DNA of 64,000 nucleotides from NCBI GenBank assembly GCA_951799425.1, contig OX637391.1, forward strand, positions 48,455,069 through 48,519,068, read 5' to 3'. The notes beneath the pieces were generated by a model. It was not told the origin of the DNA and did no database searches. It saw only the letters and a list, made by a program, of their open reading frames with translations. Source of the stretch: Ilex aquifolium. Lineage: Eukaryota > Streptophyta > Magnoliopsida > Aquifoliales > Aquifoliaceae. The position numbers and the translations under genes were made by a program. Below, in pieces: positions 54,898 to 64,000 of the stretch. Each line of letters opens with the position of its first letter. Within the stretch, counting starts at the first letter, position 1.

Positions 54898-55560
54898 GTT
54901 GGGAAAATTAGCATAATTGTACATAATTTTACTTAACAAATTAATATCTAGATCACAAACTAACAAGAATATGCAAATAAATATAAAATAACAATCAATT
55001 TAGAATAGAATAAAATAGATATTATAAAGTAGAAAGAGCTGGTCTATGAGTACGAGAGTCGTGTGAACACTGTCTTAAAACTGGTGAGCCTCTCCACGTG
55101 AGAGTACTAACAGACATCAGCGACTCCAAGATCAAATTCAGACGCTTGCAACACCACCTCCTTAATGGTTACACCCACGGGAAGGAAGGGGTAAACCTCA
55201 CTGAATCGAAGTTGCCCAAAAATTTAACGTAATATGCAAGTAGGTATATGAGACAAAATGTGATAGAAGAAAAGGTTATTTTGGAGTAAAGTTGGGAGTA
55301 AGGATAGATCCATCTGCAGACTACATAACTTTCTTATATAGCACTTTAGAAAGCTTAATATTAATGGATTTTAAAGCTCTAACGTCTAGTAAAAGTCCAT
55401 GCCATTAAAGACATTGTAAAAACCCATTAAATAGATATAAAAGTCCATTAAAAATATTATCAATCATCCTATTAAAGCACAAAAAATATTAATTGAAAAA
55501 TAAATAAAATAAAACTGAAAAATTAATAAAATTAATCACAAGTTTTAAAACTTTTCATTG
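54898..55560 (+). repeat. LTR-like dispersed repeat, copy 2
   Basis: Direct-orientation partner of 47337-48005, starting TTGGGAAAATTAGCATAATTG and reaching TAAAACTTTTCATTG, where similarity stops before the TCTAACA end. The end is therefore truncated or changed. Confidence 0.65.
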
Positions 55561-55604
55561 TGTATTAGAGTATAAGTGTGTACTTGATGTGTGTTTTGAC
55601 AGCA

Positions 55605-57355
55605 ATAAGTGGTGGCGGCAATATTAGTGAGACGGTGACACTGGTGGTGATAAATCTAAAATTGACAAGTGTTTTATGTAAATGTATATGTAGAGTATTA
55701 TAAGTTTTTTTTTTTTTTTACTTGTTGAGTTACTAGTTATTGTCTGTGCCTGAAGGTATGAGTAATAAAAAAATGGTTAACAATAAAAATATTTGTATTC
55801 ACACCCAAAATCAAATCTCAAACATAGAGGAGAGAAAATGAAATTTAAGCACCGGTTATAGTGGGGTGAGCGGTGGTTGTGCTGGTGGTGGTGGGCGACA
55901 GTAATGGTGATTGGAGACAGTGATGGTTATGGTGGGGTGGAGATGACCGTGGTGGTGGTGACAACCGTGGGTAACAACGGTGATGGTGATGGTGATGGTG
56001 GGTTTTGGGTGACGATGGTGGTAGTGGCAGCCATAGGTGACAATGGTGGTGGTGGTGGGTATGGGTGGTGGTGGGTGACGGTGATGGTAATTGGCAGCGG
56101 TGGTGGTGGAGCGACGATAGTGGTAGTGGCGGTGGTGTGTTATGATGGTGGGAGATGACAATAGTGGTGGTGGGCGATGAAGAGTGCTTCTTGCAGTAGT
56201 GTGATGGTTTGTGGAGAATTGCGGTGGTGGTAAGTGGGGTGGGGTGACAATGGTAGGCGATGACGAATGGTGGTGGTAGATGTGGTAGGGGTGGATGATA
56301 GTGGTTGGCGACAATGGAGGGCAACGACGGGTGGTGGTGGGTTGTGGTAGTGGGTGGTGGTGGACAACAATGGTGGTGGTGGGCGATGACGAGTACTTCT
56401 TGCGGTAGTGTGATGGTTTGTGGCGAATGGCGATGGTGGTAAGTGTGGTGGGGTGACAATGGTAGGCGATGACGGGTGGTGGTGGTTGGTGGTGGTAGAT
56501 GTGGTAGGAGTGGATGACAATGGTTGGCGACAATGGAGGGCAACGACGGGTGGTGATGGATTATGGTAGTGGGTGGCGGTGGGTGGTGGTGGACAACAAT
56601 GGTGGTGGTGGGTGCTGACGATGGACGACGGTGATAGTGGGACGATGGTGGTAGTGATAATAAACATAAGAATGAGATGACGATGGTAATGGGTGGTGGA
56701 GGTAGATGACAATAGTGGTAATCGATGGTGGTGGTGGGGGGGGTGGCGGTGGGGGGGTGGTGTTGGGTAGTGGGGCAGTGGCGGTGGTTGTGGGGGTGGG
56801 ATGGCTGTAGTGATGGTGATGGGGTGGTAGTGGTTATGGTCGTGGGTGGTGGTGGGGCGGTGGGTATGGTGGTGGTAGGGTGGCGACAACGATGGTGGTT
56901 GCGGTATTGATGGGATGGCGTTGGTGGTGATGGTGGTGGTGGGGATAGTGGTTGTGGGGATGGTGGTGGTGGGTCGGTCGGGGTGGTGGTTGTTGTGGCA
57001 AAGGCGATGATTGTTGTGGCTGAGGTGGTCGTGAGTTGGCAGCGACGATGGTGGTGGTGGTTGTGGTGGGGCAGTAGGGGTGGGTTGACGGCAGCAATGA
57101 TGGCGGTGGTGGAATAGTGGTGGTGGTGATGGTGGGGTAGTGGGTGAGGTGGTAATGGTGATGGTGGTGGTGGGGTGGCAGTAGTAGTGATTGCGACGAC
57201 GGCGGTAGTAGTGGTGATGGTTGTGGTAGAGATGGTGGTGGGGTGGCTGCGGCGGTGATGGGGTGGTAGTGGTGGTGATGGTGGTGAGAGGATAGTTGTG
57301 GTGGCGGGGTGGTGGTGGTGGGACAGTGGGGATGGTGGTAGTAGTGGTGGTGGTG
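55605..57355. repeat. GTG/GGT-rich satellite, about 1.75 kb
   Basis: The plus strand is almost entirely G, T and A in GGTGGTGGT-type triplets with interspersed GACAATGG, GATGACG and GGCGACAATGG phrases. Within it is a longer-period direct repeat: GGGCGATGA(A/C)GAGT(G/A)CTTCTTGC occurs at 56172 and 56381 (209 bp), with a further partial unit downstream. The His/Pro/Thr-rich and Val/Gly-rich open frames on both strands follow from the low complexity and are not genes. Confidence 0.88.
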
Positions 57356-57849
57356 AGGTAGTTCTAAATACTATTTTTTTTTAAAAGAAAATACTTATGA
57401 GAAATTATAAGTCATAGAAACACTTTTAAAAAATCACCTCAAATGCACTTTTAGGGGCCTATTTATCCATAATGTCATTATATTTTTTTAGATCTAGTGT
57501 TTCATTTATATTTCATTGAACTGATCATCACAAACACCTCCTGGTGGGTCTTACTCAGCTAGAATCTAAACTTTTGCCACAAATACATCATAATATAGTG
57601 ACGCAAGGAGAAAAGGGGAAGAATAAGTGGATTACAAGAAGAAATAATTTTCCAAAAAATTACATCAATATTTTTAGATTGAGTTTCCTAAACAAAATAA
57701 AAACTATTTTTTCTAATAAAACACCCTAATTTGATATACACTATCTAGCAGAGAATATCATCTGATGACGAAGTTCCGCGAATGAATTATAAAGTCTTCT
57801 TAAATTGAGTTGTACTATCTCTTCACTTCTTTTTCCCTCAATAAATAGG
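57356..57849. other. intergenic, nothing recognised
   Basis: AT-rich sequence between the satellite and the Gypsy gag fragment. Confidence 0.4.
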
Positions 57850-58629
57850 CTTTTCATTAGGAACTTCATGAGCAACAAACAGATGGAGGACAGTTAGGAT
57901 CATCAATAAAGTCATCAAAATCAATCTCATTCACATCAAGGGGCTCCACAATTTGTACCTTTGATTCTGGCTCATTAGCTTCTGTTTTATCCTTGGAAAT
58001 TTTCCTTTCAATTATCGCAACAAGTTTTGAACTGCTTTGGAAAGACAAACGAACAACTCCTTGACAATTAGACATCTCATCTTGGCATTAGAGTTGGTAT
58101 TTCCTTGAGAAGAATAAGAATAAGAAGTAACATTAGTTCAACTGGTTTATTTAGAACAAAAATGCTCTCGTGCTTTATTAATGGACTTACTTGGATGTGT
58201 ATCTGCAACAGTTTTTTCTGTTTGAGTTGTAGGCACTGTAACAGATTTCGGAGGAGTCTTCTTTTTCAACTCATCTTCTATTTGATAGGCAACCTAAACA
58301 GCATCTGCCACAGTGTAAAGTCGGCTAGCAGCTAAAATAGAAGAAATTTCTGAATTGAGTCCTTGCCTATACATAGCAATCATCACATCCTCAATCCACG
58401 GAAACTTTGATCTGGTGGCTAAGGTATATAATTTTTCTGTATACTCCTGAACAGACATGTTTTCCTGAGCCAACTGTGTAAATTGGAGATGAGCTCGTTG
58501 TTTATAATTAACCGGGACAAAGTAACGAGTCAAAGCATTCTTCATATTGTCCCATGATCTATCGAAGTGAGTTTGCAGATACTTCATATTGTCTCCATTT
58601 GATTTCATTATACTAGCTGCTTTTATCAA
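57850..58629 (-). pseudogene. Gypsy gag fragment, degenerate
   Basis: From about 58629 the minus strand reads a Retrotrans_gag core: THFDRSWDNMKNALTRYFVP, LQFTQLAQENMSVQEYTEKL and FPWIEDVMIAMYRQGL. A stop near 58294 (AV*VAYQIEDEL) is followed in frame by the Lys/Pro-rich linker. Further along, SNCQGVVRLSFQSSSK (about 58070) looks like a decayed zinc knuckle, then an Asp-rich tail (NEIDFDDFIDDP). No LTRs or pol were found beside it, so it is an isolated remnant. It differs from the Tat gags at 32421 and 62816. Confidence 0.75.
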
Positions 58630-58639
58630 CTACTTTCAC

Positions 58640-59498
58640 AAATCCAGGATTTTTTATTTTATTTTGTAACATATCACTATTCAAATTGCCTCGTTCCCCG
58701 AGGAGACGACCTCAGATATTTTCGAGTGACTACACCGCACATTCTTCCTACGCATTGGACACACATTACATATATTTCAGAGATAAGCATTTTTCTATCA
58801 AGCATCTGGCTACCATTTTCAGATCTAACCCTAACCATCTCAAGTCTAACTCCAACCATCATTATAAGAAACAAGGTTTTAGTGGCGATATTACTGCCCT
58901 ATCTCTAATCCCCAAAATGGGTATCGGTCTTCCCACTGCCGTAGAATTGCCCACTACAATCAACAGGAGAACTCTTCTTTTTCATGTAAAATTGGCAACT
59001 AAAGAGACTGAAAATTTTCTCAGAATACTCTTTTTGGTAAGTATTAATTCCGACCAGTCATATTTCTCCTTTAGTGTGGAATTAGTACTCATGGAGTGTT
59101 GTATCTCAAGTTTTTCTTCTAATGGCTATGGGAACAATCAATTACACTTATTAATATTACTAGTTAGTACACACGTGCATTACACGTGGACCCTTCTTCA
59201 TATGATATTGTATATTAGTGACGTGAATCACTTTTATCAAGAACCATGTTTCATATAAAAAAACACTAAAAGAAACCCATGTTACACTAACATCTAATAG
59301 TGTATTTAATGTAAATATTTTGTTCTCCCCTTTGCCCTTATAACTCATATTTTGTACATTTTCTTTTATTTTTGTTTTTTATTACGGTAATTTTTGGTAT
59401 AAGCAAGGTTACGAATAAAAAACAAAGGCACACCTAAAAGTCATTTAATACATAACTTGTGAAGATCAACTGTATAGCTATCTATAATATAAAACAAG
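58640..59498. other. probable 5' part of the same Gypsy remnant, then AT-rich DNA
   Basis: Open frames on both strands at 58677-59258 (for example minus-strand QMLDRKMLISEIYVMCVQ) have no recognised domain. The region is next to the gag fragment and may be old retroelement sequence. Confidence 0.3.
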
Positions 59499-59612
59499 GT
59501 AAATTTCAATAAGTTCATCCGACGGTCTCAAATAGACTTTTTCAATGGTCACCAACATTTCTCTCAAAACCATTCACATTGCACCGTACCTTCAGACACG
59601 GGTTATCCCTAT
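59499..59612 (-). repeat. dispersed repeat copy 2 (inverted relative to copy 1)
   Basis: On the minus strand it gives ACCCGTGTCTGAAGGTACG, GTGCAATGTGAATGG and GACCGTCGGATGAACTTATT, matching 42236-42370. Confidence 0.65.
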
Positions 59613-60141
59613 AATATTCATAAAATAAAAGCCAAGTACAAGAACTTGTATGACACATCGAGAATATCCTGGCTCATACTCACACACCCAATCAATAATA
59701 CAATCTTTGCAAGGATAACCTGTTTTCAAGATGCGCATATACCGACATATCGACATTAACGTAACTTCTCATGAATAATATACTAATCATCTGCCTCAAT
59801 CATCATGAGTGAATAGTAGTTTGGTCCTCGCAAAGCCCCAATACCCACCACGAGTACTAAAAAACCTTCAAAACCCTAAAAGTCAGAAACTCATCTAACC
59901 CACGTTAATCACACCCACTCAAACATGATATACTTTCCATAATTTTCTAATAAAATCCAACTATAATCAAGAATCATGGTTTCATAATATTTCAAAAGGA
60001 ATAATTTAAGAAAACATAAAAGATGCGAATTTTGATATAAAACATGTGTAGGTTAGGTTATAATTCAAGAACTAGGGTTTTTCGATAAAGAATGGATGAA
60101 TATTGGACAGAAATGATTTACATTCAAGAAATAATACACAT
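59613..60141. other. AT-rich intergenic
   Basis: No gene or repeat boundary seen; left flank of the TR-GAG-like element. Confidence 0.4.
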
Positions 60142-60700
60142 TGATGATGCACAAAATTGACTTTGCACACCACTAGTCAAGTAATTTAGAATTAAGTAGT
60201 AATTAATGTAGAGAGAGAGACGAGATTTATAGTGGTTCGGTCAGTTTGACCTACGTCCACTTTGAAATGGCATAGAGTTGCCGGTAGTTTATTGATTCCG
60301 GTGAACGGAATGTTACAGATTGGAGAGGAAGAGGAGATTTATGCTCAGTAGAAGGTGATGCCCCCCAAGTGTTGGTGGGGCTTACATTTTATAGTCATTC
60401 TCCAACAGAGTGGAGCTATTAAGTGGCAAATATCTGGCTATCCTGGTGGAACTTGCAGATTCTCCTCAACGGGTGTGGCCGTTGAGGAGCTCCCCACAAG
60501 ACTCGGTCCAAGTTGACTGCTTCCAAGGTGGTAGAGAAGGTAAGGGTGCTCTCTGGATCTTTGTAGCTAAGCCGAGGCAGCTTCATGGTGCACTTAATTG
60601 GGCTTGAGTCTTCATAAGTTTGAGCCTTTAATTGCAACTGGGCTTCAGTATGGTTTTGGGCCTTTTCACATAAATTAGGCCATTTGGGTTTGGCCCATCA
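60142..60700 (-). repeat. 3' LTR of the TR-GAG-like element
   Basis: 559 bp, TGATGATGCACAAAATTG...GGCCCATCA on the plus strand, matching the ends of the solo LTR 20613-21407 but lacking most of its inner GGGCGCCTG block. Confidence 0.85.
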
Positions 60701-60725
60701 TTTGCCCCCCAATGCCCCTATGTCC
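60701..60725 (-). other. polypurine tract of the TR-GAG-like element
   Basis: On the minus strand the bases before the LTR are AGGGGCATTGGGGGGCAAA, very similar in make-up and position to the PPT of the Gypsy at 22317. Confidence 0.75.
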
Positions 60726-60884
60726 AAGGAAACTTGGAAAAGAGGGCATTAGTTTACATCTTGAGTTTTAGGCGGTGGAGACTTCCTTTGCTAGATGACT
60801 CTTCCCTTACACGATGCATTTTTGCTTTTGGGCAGTTTTGGCAAGATCTCCAACCCAAATGGGCGTGCAGGGAATGCGGAGCAG

Positions 60885-61206
60885 GCGTGCAGCAGAGGTG
60901 GAGCAGAGGCGGAGCAGCCCCTTGGTCGTGCAGCTAAGGCGGAGCAGCCCCTTGGGCGTGCAGCTGAGGCGGAGCAGCCCCTTGGGCGTGCAGCTGAGGC
61001 GGAGCAGCCCCTTGGGCGTGCAGCGGAGGCGGAGCAGCCCCTTGGTCGTGCAGCTAAGGCGGAGCAGCCCCTTGGGCGTGCAGCTGAGGCGGAGCAGCCC
61101 CTTGGGCGTGCAGCGGAGGCGGAGCAGCCCCTTGGGCGTGCAGCGGAGGCGGAGCAGCCCCTTGGGCGTGCAGCGGCGGCAGAGCAGCCCCTTGGGCGTG
61201 CAGCCT
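60885..61206. repeat. 30 bp minisatellite
   Basis: About ten units of GCGTGCAGCTGAGGCGGAGC followed by AGCCCCTTGG, exactly 30 bp each, with few substitutions (CTGAGG/CTAAGG/CGGAGG, GGGCG/GGTCG). Because 30 is a multiple of three and units lack stops, several frames stay open on both strands (for example repeated AEAEQPLGRA); these are not taken as genes. Confidence 0.92.
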
Positions 61207-61261
61207 GCTGAGACGCTGAGGGTGCTGATCTGGGCGAGCAGCACTATTCTGGGAGAGCAGA

Positions 61262-61700
61262 AATTTTTTTTTTTTTTGTTTTTTCGAAAAAACTTCGGGA
61301 GGTCAAAACAGCTGTTTCTGAGACTTTTTTGGACTTTTTACAGCATCAATCACAGCCTTTTGGCTGTGACAATTGTAGGGCTCGTCGAGAGCTTCGATTT
61401 GATATATTATGGGCCCTATTTGGAGTTACGGAGCAGAAGTTACGGTCAAAACTTCGAACAGAGAGTTGGGCGAGCGTGTTTGGGCGTCCAGGCAGCTTTT
61501 GGGCGAGCACACTGTGTCTTGGGCGAGCAGATAGGGTCCTGGGCGAGCAGGAATTTTTTTTTTTTTTTCCGAAAAAACTTCGGGAGGCCAAAACAGTTGT
61601 TTCTGAGCCTTTTTTGGACTTTTTACAGCATCATTCACTGCCATAGGCAGTGAGTTTTGTAGGGCTCGCCGAAAGCTTCGATTTGATATATTATAAGCCC
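61262..61700. repeat. duplicated module, 285 bp apart, each with a hairpin
   Basis: Two copies (about 61262-61430 and 61549-61715) share poly-T, CGAAAAAACTTCGGGAGG, TTTTGGACTTTTTACAGCAT, a hairpin, then TTGTAGGGCTCG and GCTTCGATTTGATATATTAT. Hairpins are at 61350-61369 (TCACAGCC/GGCTGTGA) and 61635-61653 (TCACTGCC/GGCAGTGA). Confidence 0.85.
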
Positions 61701-61729
61701 CATTTCGAGCACCTTGGACGAGCGGCCTG

Positions 61730-61840
61730 CTGCGCGGACTGCCTGGGCGCACGGACTGCCTGGGAGCGCTGCCTGGGCGCGCGGACTGCCTGGGCACGCT
61801 GCCTGGGTGCGCGGACTGCCTGGGCAAACTGCCTGGGGCT
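61730..61840. repeat. short GCCTGGGCGC-type minisatellite
   Basis: Repeated phrases GCGCGGACTGCCTGGGC and CTGCCTGGG at irregular 15-25 bp spacing. Confidence 0.7.
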
Positions 61841-62149
61841 TCCTTGGGTGAGTTTAGTTCTGTAGTCAAATGGCAGAGTACGCCGAACATTTTTGGTGGT
61901 GATGATCCGACTCCACCGAGTGAACTTTTTGAAACTCCTTTTGATTGACAATTTTCTCCCTTTCAGTAGGCTCCTCTCACCTGTGGAACTCCATTAGCTA
62001 TATAAACTCCTTCTTTCACTCCCTTTTTTGGATTCTTGAAGGGCACTAGAGGCGAGCACTTTGCTCATGGTGGAAGTGATTTGAGCGAGCTCAGCTGGCG
62101 CGAGGCCTTGGGCTAGCCTGGGCTGCCTTGGGCGCGAAGTTGGGTGCCT

Positions 62150-62290
62150 GAGAGCATTTGAAAGGCTGGGCGCCCGAGGAGGAGGGCTGGGCGCCTGAGG
62201 AGGAGATCTGGGACGCCGGAGATTGCCTGGGCCCCTGGTGTGATGGCCTGGGCGCCTGGGATGGTCTGGGCGACCAGGTCGGCTAGGCAG
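62150..62290. repeat. GGGCGCC minisatellite shared with the solo LTR
   Basis: GGCTGGGCGCCTGAGGAGGA, then CTGGTGTGATGGCCTGGGCG and CCTGGGATGGTCTGGGCG, collinear with 21097-21241 of the solo LTR, but here located internally, 1.4 kb from the LTR. Confidence 0.8.
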
Positions 62291-62399
62291 TTGGTTTGGG
62301 CAGCCAGACAGCTGGGTACGCTGATCTAATGTAGTCCCTTTGGTTGCAGACGACCTAAGTTTCAAGATCCTGCCTTTTGAGACCGAGTTTTTGGGAACC

Positions 62400-62815
62400 C
62401 TTGAGAGAGTCCTTAAGCTTGAGGTATAGGCTGCCTGTTTAAGAACAGTACAGAGACCAAGCTTTTGGCGACTCGGGAGAGAGCCGCTAAGTTGGATATA
62501 TAGGCTGCCTGTTTGAGAACAGTGCAGAGGTGGGTAGGCTGCCTGCTTGGGAGCAGTACAGAGGTAGTCTGCCTGCTTAAGAGCAGAACAGAGATATGCC
62601 AAGCTTTTTTGGCGACCCGTGAGAGAGCCGCTAAGCTGGAGATAGGCTGCCTGCTTAAGAGAAGTGCAGAAATAGGCTGCCTGCTTAAGAGCAGTGCAGA
62701 GATTAGTTGCCTGCTTAAGAGCAGTGCAGAGGTAGGCCAAGCTTTTTTGGCGTCTCGTGAGAGAGTCTGCTCAGCTGGAGATATATTGCCTGTTTGAGAA
62801 CAGTGCAGAGACAGG
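62400..62815. repeat. minisatellite abutting the gag 3' end
   Basis: Units such as AGGCTGCCTGCTTAAGAGCA and GTGCAGAGAT, about 30 bp, alternate with a longer unit containing AAGCTTTTTTGGCGAC(C/T)CGTGAGAGAG. The last unit runs into the gag stop codon region. Confidence 0.8.
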
Positions 62816-64000
62816 TCAAGTTTTTGGCGATCCATGAGATGATTCACCTCGCCTGGACCTGTTGGTTTCTTCAGTATTTATATATTTTTGAGCTTTTGCC
62901 AATAATTCTGGCATGCTCTTTGGTGGTCGCTTCATCACTGAGAAGAGGAAGTTTGATGACCGGAGGCCTCCCAAGAAGGCGGTCATGCTAACCTTTTCAT
63001 CGGGCTCCTCAACCTGAAGGACCTCCTCGTTAAAACGAGTGAGGTACCTCCTTAAGCTCTCATCTCGGTCCTGCTTTATGCTGAGCAGGTGGGTGGCAGG
63101 CTTCTGGTGCCGGCGTCCTCCAATAAAGTGCGACACGAAGGACCTGCTCAACTCAGCAAATGAGCCAATGGAGGCTGGGGAGAGCTTGGCGAACCATTGT
63201 CTAGCATATCCCTTCAAGGTGGTTGGGAACGCTCTGCACATGATTTCGTCGGGGACACTGTGCAGCTGCATTAGGGTCTTGTAAGTCTCCAGGTGGTCCA
63301 GTGGATCTTTCTTCCCGTCAAATGTCTCCACCGATGGCATTTTAAACTTTTGAGGGAGGGGGTAGTTCACCACGTCTGGCTTGAAAGGAGTGTCAGTTCG
63401 CCTCACAAGATAGTCCACAGTCTCAGGTCCTTGCGCCTTCATGGCATTGAAGACATCACCTAGCTGATTTTGTACTTCTTTGATTTTCTCATCCCAATGA
63501 TTGGGAGCTCCTCTGGAATGAACATGGGAGTGACTCCCATGTTCCATGCTTTGATTCTCGCCTTCATCCTCTTGGAGATGAGGGTTTCCACCGTGAGAAG
63601 CAGGAGGAGGAGGTGGAAATCCCTCGTGATGGGCTTCCTTGTGTGGGGCGCCTAGGGGGATTCCAAAGGGGGCGCCCAGCCCTGCAGGGTCGCCTAGGTG
63701 TGGAGCGGCAGGGTGTGGAGTGCCTAGGTGTGGAGCAGCAAGGTGTGGAGCAGCAAGGTGTGGAGCAGCAGGGTGCGGAGCTCCTTGGCCCTCAGGATGT
63801 GGAGCTCCTCGAGGTCCTCTGAGCTGTGCTCCACCAAGTTGTGCTCCTCCTTGTCCAGCGAGCATGAGTTGCAGTATCTGCTGGTTTTGGGCCACCAGCT
63901 GCTGCATGGTCTCCAACATTTGCTGAGGATTTGGTGCTGGAGCGTTCGGGACAGGGTTGGTAACTGGAGGAGCAACCTCCTCCTCTCGTGTAGGATTGTC
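62816..64000 (-). CDS. Gypsy gag of the TR-GAG-like element, 5' end beyond window
   Basis: The frame is open from the right edge (64000) to TGA 62818-62816; a Met at 63919 is internal, since 27 further codons upstream (Pro/Asn/Glu-rich) are open. The N-terminal part has a Gln/Leu segment (MQQLVAQNQQILQLMLAGQ), then a repeat of APHLA/APHP units from a 15 bp DNA repeat (about 63710-63770). The Retrotrans_gag core follows: FDGKKDPLDHLETYK, KGYARQWFAKLSPASI, RSFVSHFIGGRR, SMTAFLGGL and PELLAKAQKYINTEE, collinear with the gag at 32421-34232. It ends soon after, at SHGSPKT, without the basic stretch and knuckle of that gag, so the nucleic-acid-binding tail is missing. It would make capsid-like protein for packaging. 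Confidence 0.88.
   Translation of the reverse strand, partial: DNPTREEEVAPPVTNPVPNAPAPNPQQMLETMQQLVAQNQQILQLMLAGQGGAQLGGAQLRGPRGAPHPEGQGAPHPAAPHLAAPHLAAPHLGTPHPAAPHLGDPAGLGAPFGIPLGAPHKEAHHEGFPPPPPASHGGNPHLQEDEGENQSMEHGSHSHVHSRGAPNHWDEKIKEVQNQLGDVFNAMKAQGPETVDYLVRRTDTPFKPDVVNYPLPQKFKMPSVETFDGKKDPLDHLETYKTLMQLHSVPDEIMCRAFPTTLKGYARQWFAKLSPASIGSFAELSRSFVSHFIGGRRHQKPATHLLSIKQDRDESLRRYLTRFNEEVLQVEEPDEKVSMTAFLGGLRSSNFLFSVMKRPPKSMPELLAKAQKYINTEETNRSRRGESSHGSPKT

Larger units (their letters stand above)
60142..64000 (-). mobile_element. non-autonomous Gypsy element with gag only (TR-GAG-like), partial
   Basis: In minus orientation, the 3' LTR is 60142-60700, a purine tract lies at 60701-60725 and gag runs from 62816 out of the window. 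Between gag and the PPT there are only 2.1 kb, with no protease, RT, RNase H or integrase residues on either strand. Instead there are four minisatellites and a duplicated module. The layout matches what has been described as TR-GAG elements: LTRs plus a gag domain, mobilised by another element's pol. The gag is clearly related to the Tat gag at 32421-34232. The 5' LTR is outside the window, so completeness is unknown. Confidence 0.8.

Noticed and set aside
55845-57097. Long His/Pro/Thr-rich minus-strand frames and Val/Gly-rich plus-strand frames
   Set aside because: They follow directly from GTG-repeat DNA; several frames are open at once and none has a domain, a sensible start context or codon bias.
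60814-61653. 279-residue plus-strand frame over the 30 bp array and duplicated module
   Set aside because: Open only because a 30 bp stop-free unit is repeated; runs through poly-T and hairpin sequence and lacks similarity to known proteins.

Overview
This is a stretch of plant nuclear genome, most likely from a flowering plant and probably a eudicot. The evidence is a PLS-class PPR gene, an IQM-family calmodulin-binding gene with introns, an AGC-VIII (AGC1-12-like) kinase gene, tRNA-derived SINEs, and a large load of Copia, Gypsy/Tat, hAT, MULE and PIF/Harbinger elements. No bacterial, organellar or rRNA features were seen.

Layout. Bases 1-1600 hold repeats, including a 1.2 kb TIR element. 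A PPR gene (1664-3817, +) converges on a nine-exon IQM gene (9636-3952, -), with 134 bp between the two coding ends; one IQM intron uses a GC-AG splice pair. A broken Ty1/Copia element occupies 10490-18288 (TSD GAAGC) and carries two younger insertions: a 1.7 kb solo-LTR-like element (13015-14745, TSD ATAAG) and a 0.6 kb hAT-type MITE (15648-16271). Next come a frameshifted gene for a secreted proline-rich protein (about 19357-18940), a hairpin MITE and a solo LTR (20613-21407, TSD AAATT).

Bases 21627-34985 are one complete Gypsy/Tat-lineage retrotransposon on the minus strand, with 690 bp LTRs that differ by about 2 percent and TSD AAATT. Its gag-pol is broken by a frameshift at the gag/protease junction, a 223 bp tandem duplication and a TGA. 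On its opposite strand lie two diverged, apparently intron-containing copies of a 'putative gypsy type transposon' (Transposase_28-like) ORF. The AGC1-12-like kinase follows (37242-35430, -, two exons).

From 37.3 to 60 kb I see no intact host gene. This part holds MITEs, an inverted CACTAATACAC/GTGTATTAGTG minisatellite, a pair of 0.65 kb LTR-like repeats, a degenerate PIF/Harbinger element with both transposase and Myb-like ORF remnants, a 1.75 kb GTG-rich satellite and a degraded Gypsy gag.

From 60142 to the right edge is a second minus-strand Tat-like element. It has a 3' LTR, a PPT and a gag frame, but only 2.1 kb of minisatellite-filled DNA where pol should be, so it looks like a non-autonomous, gag-only (TR-GAG-like) element. 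The solo LTR at 20613 belongs to the same family.
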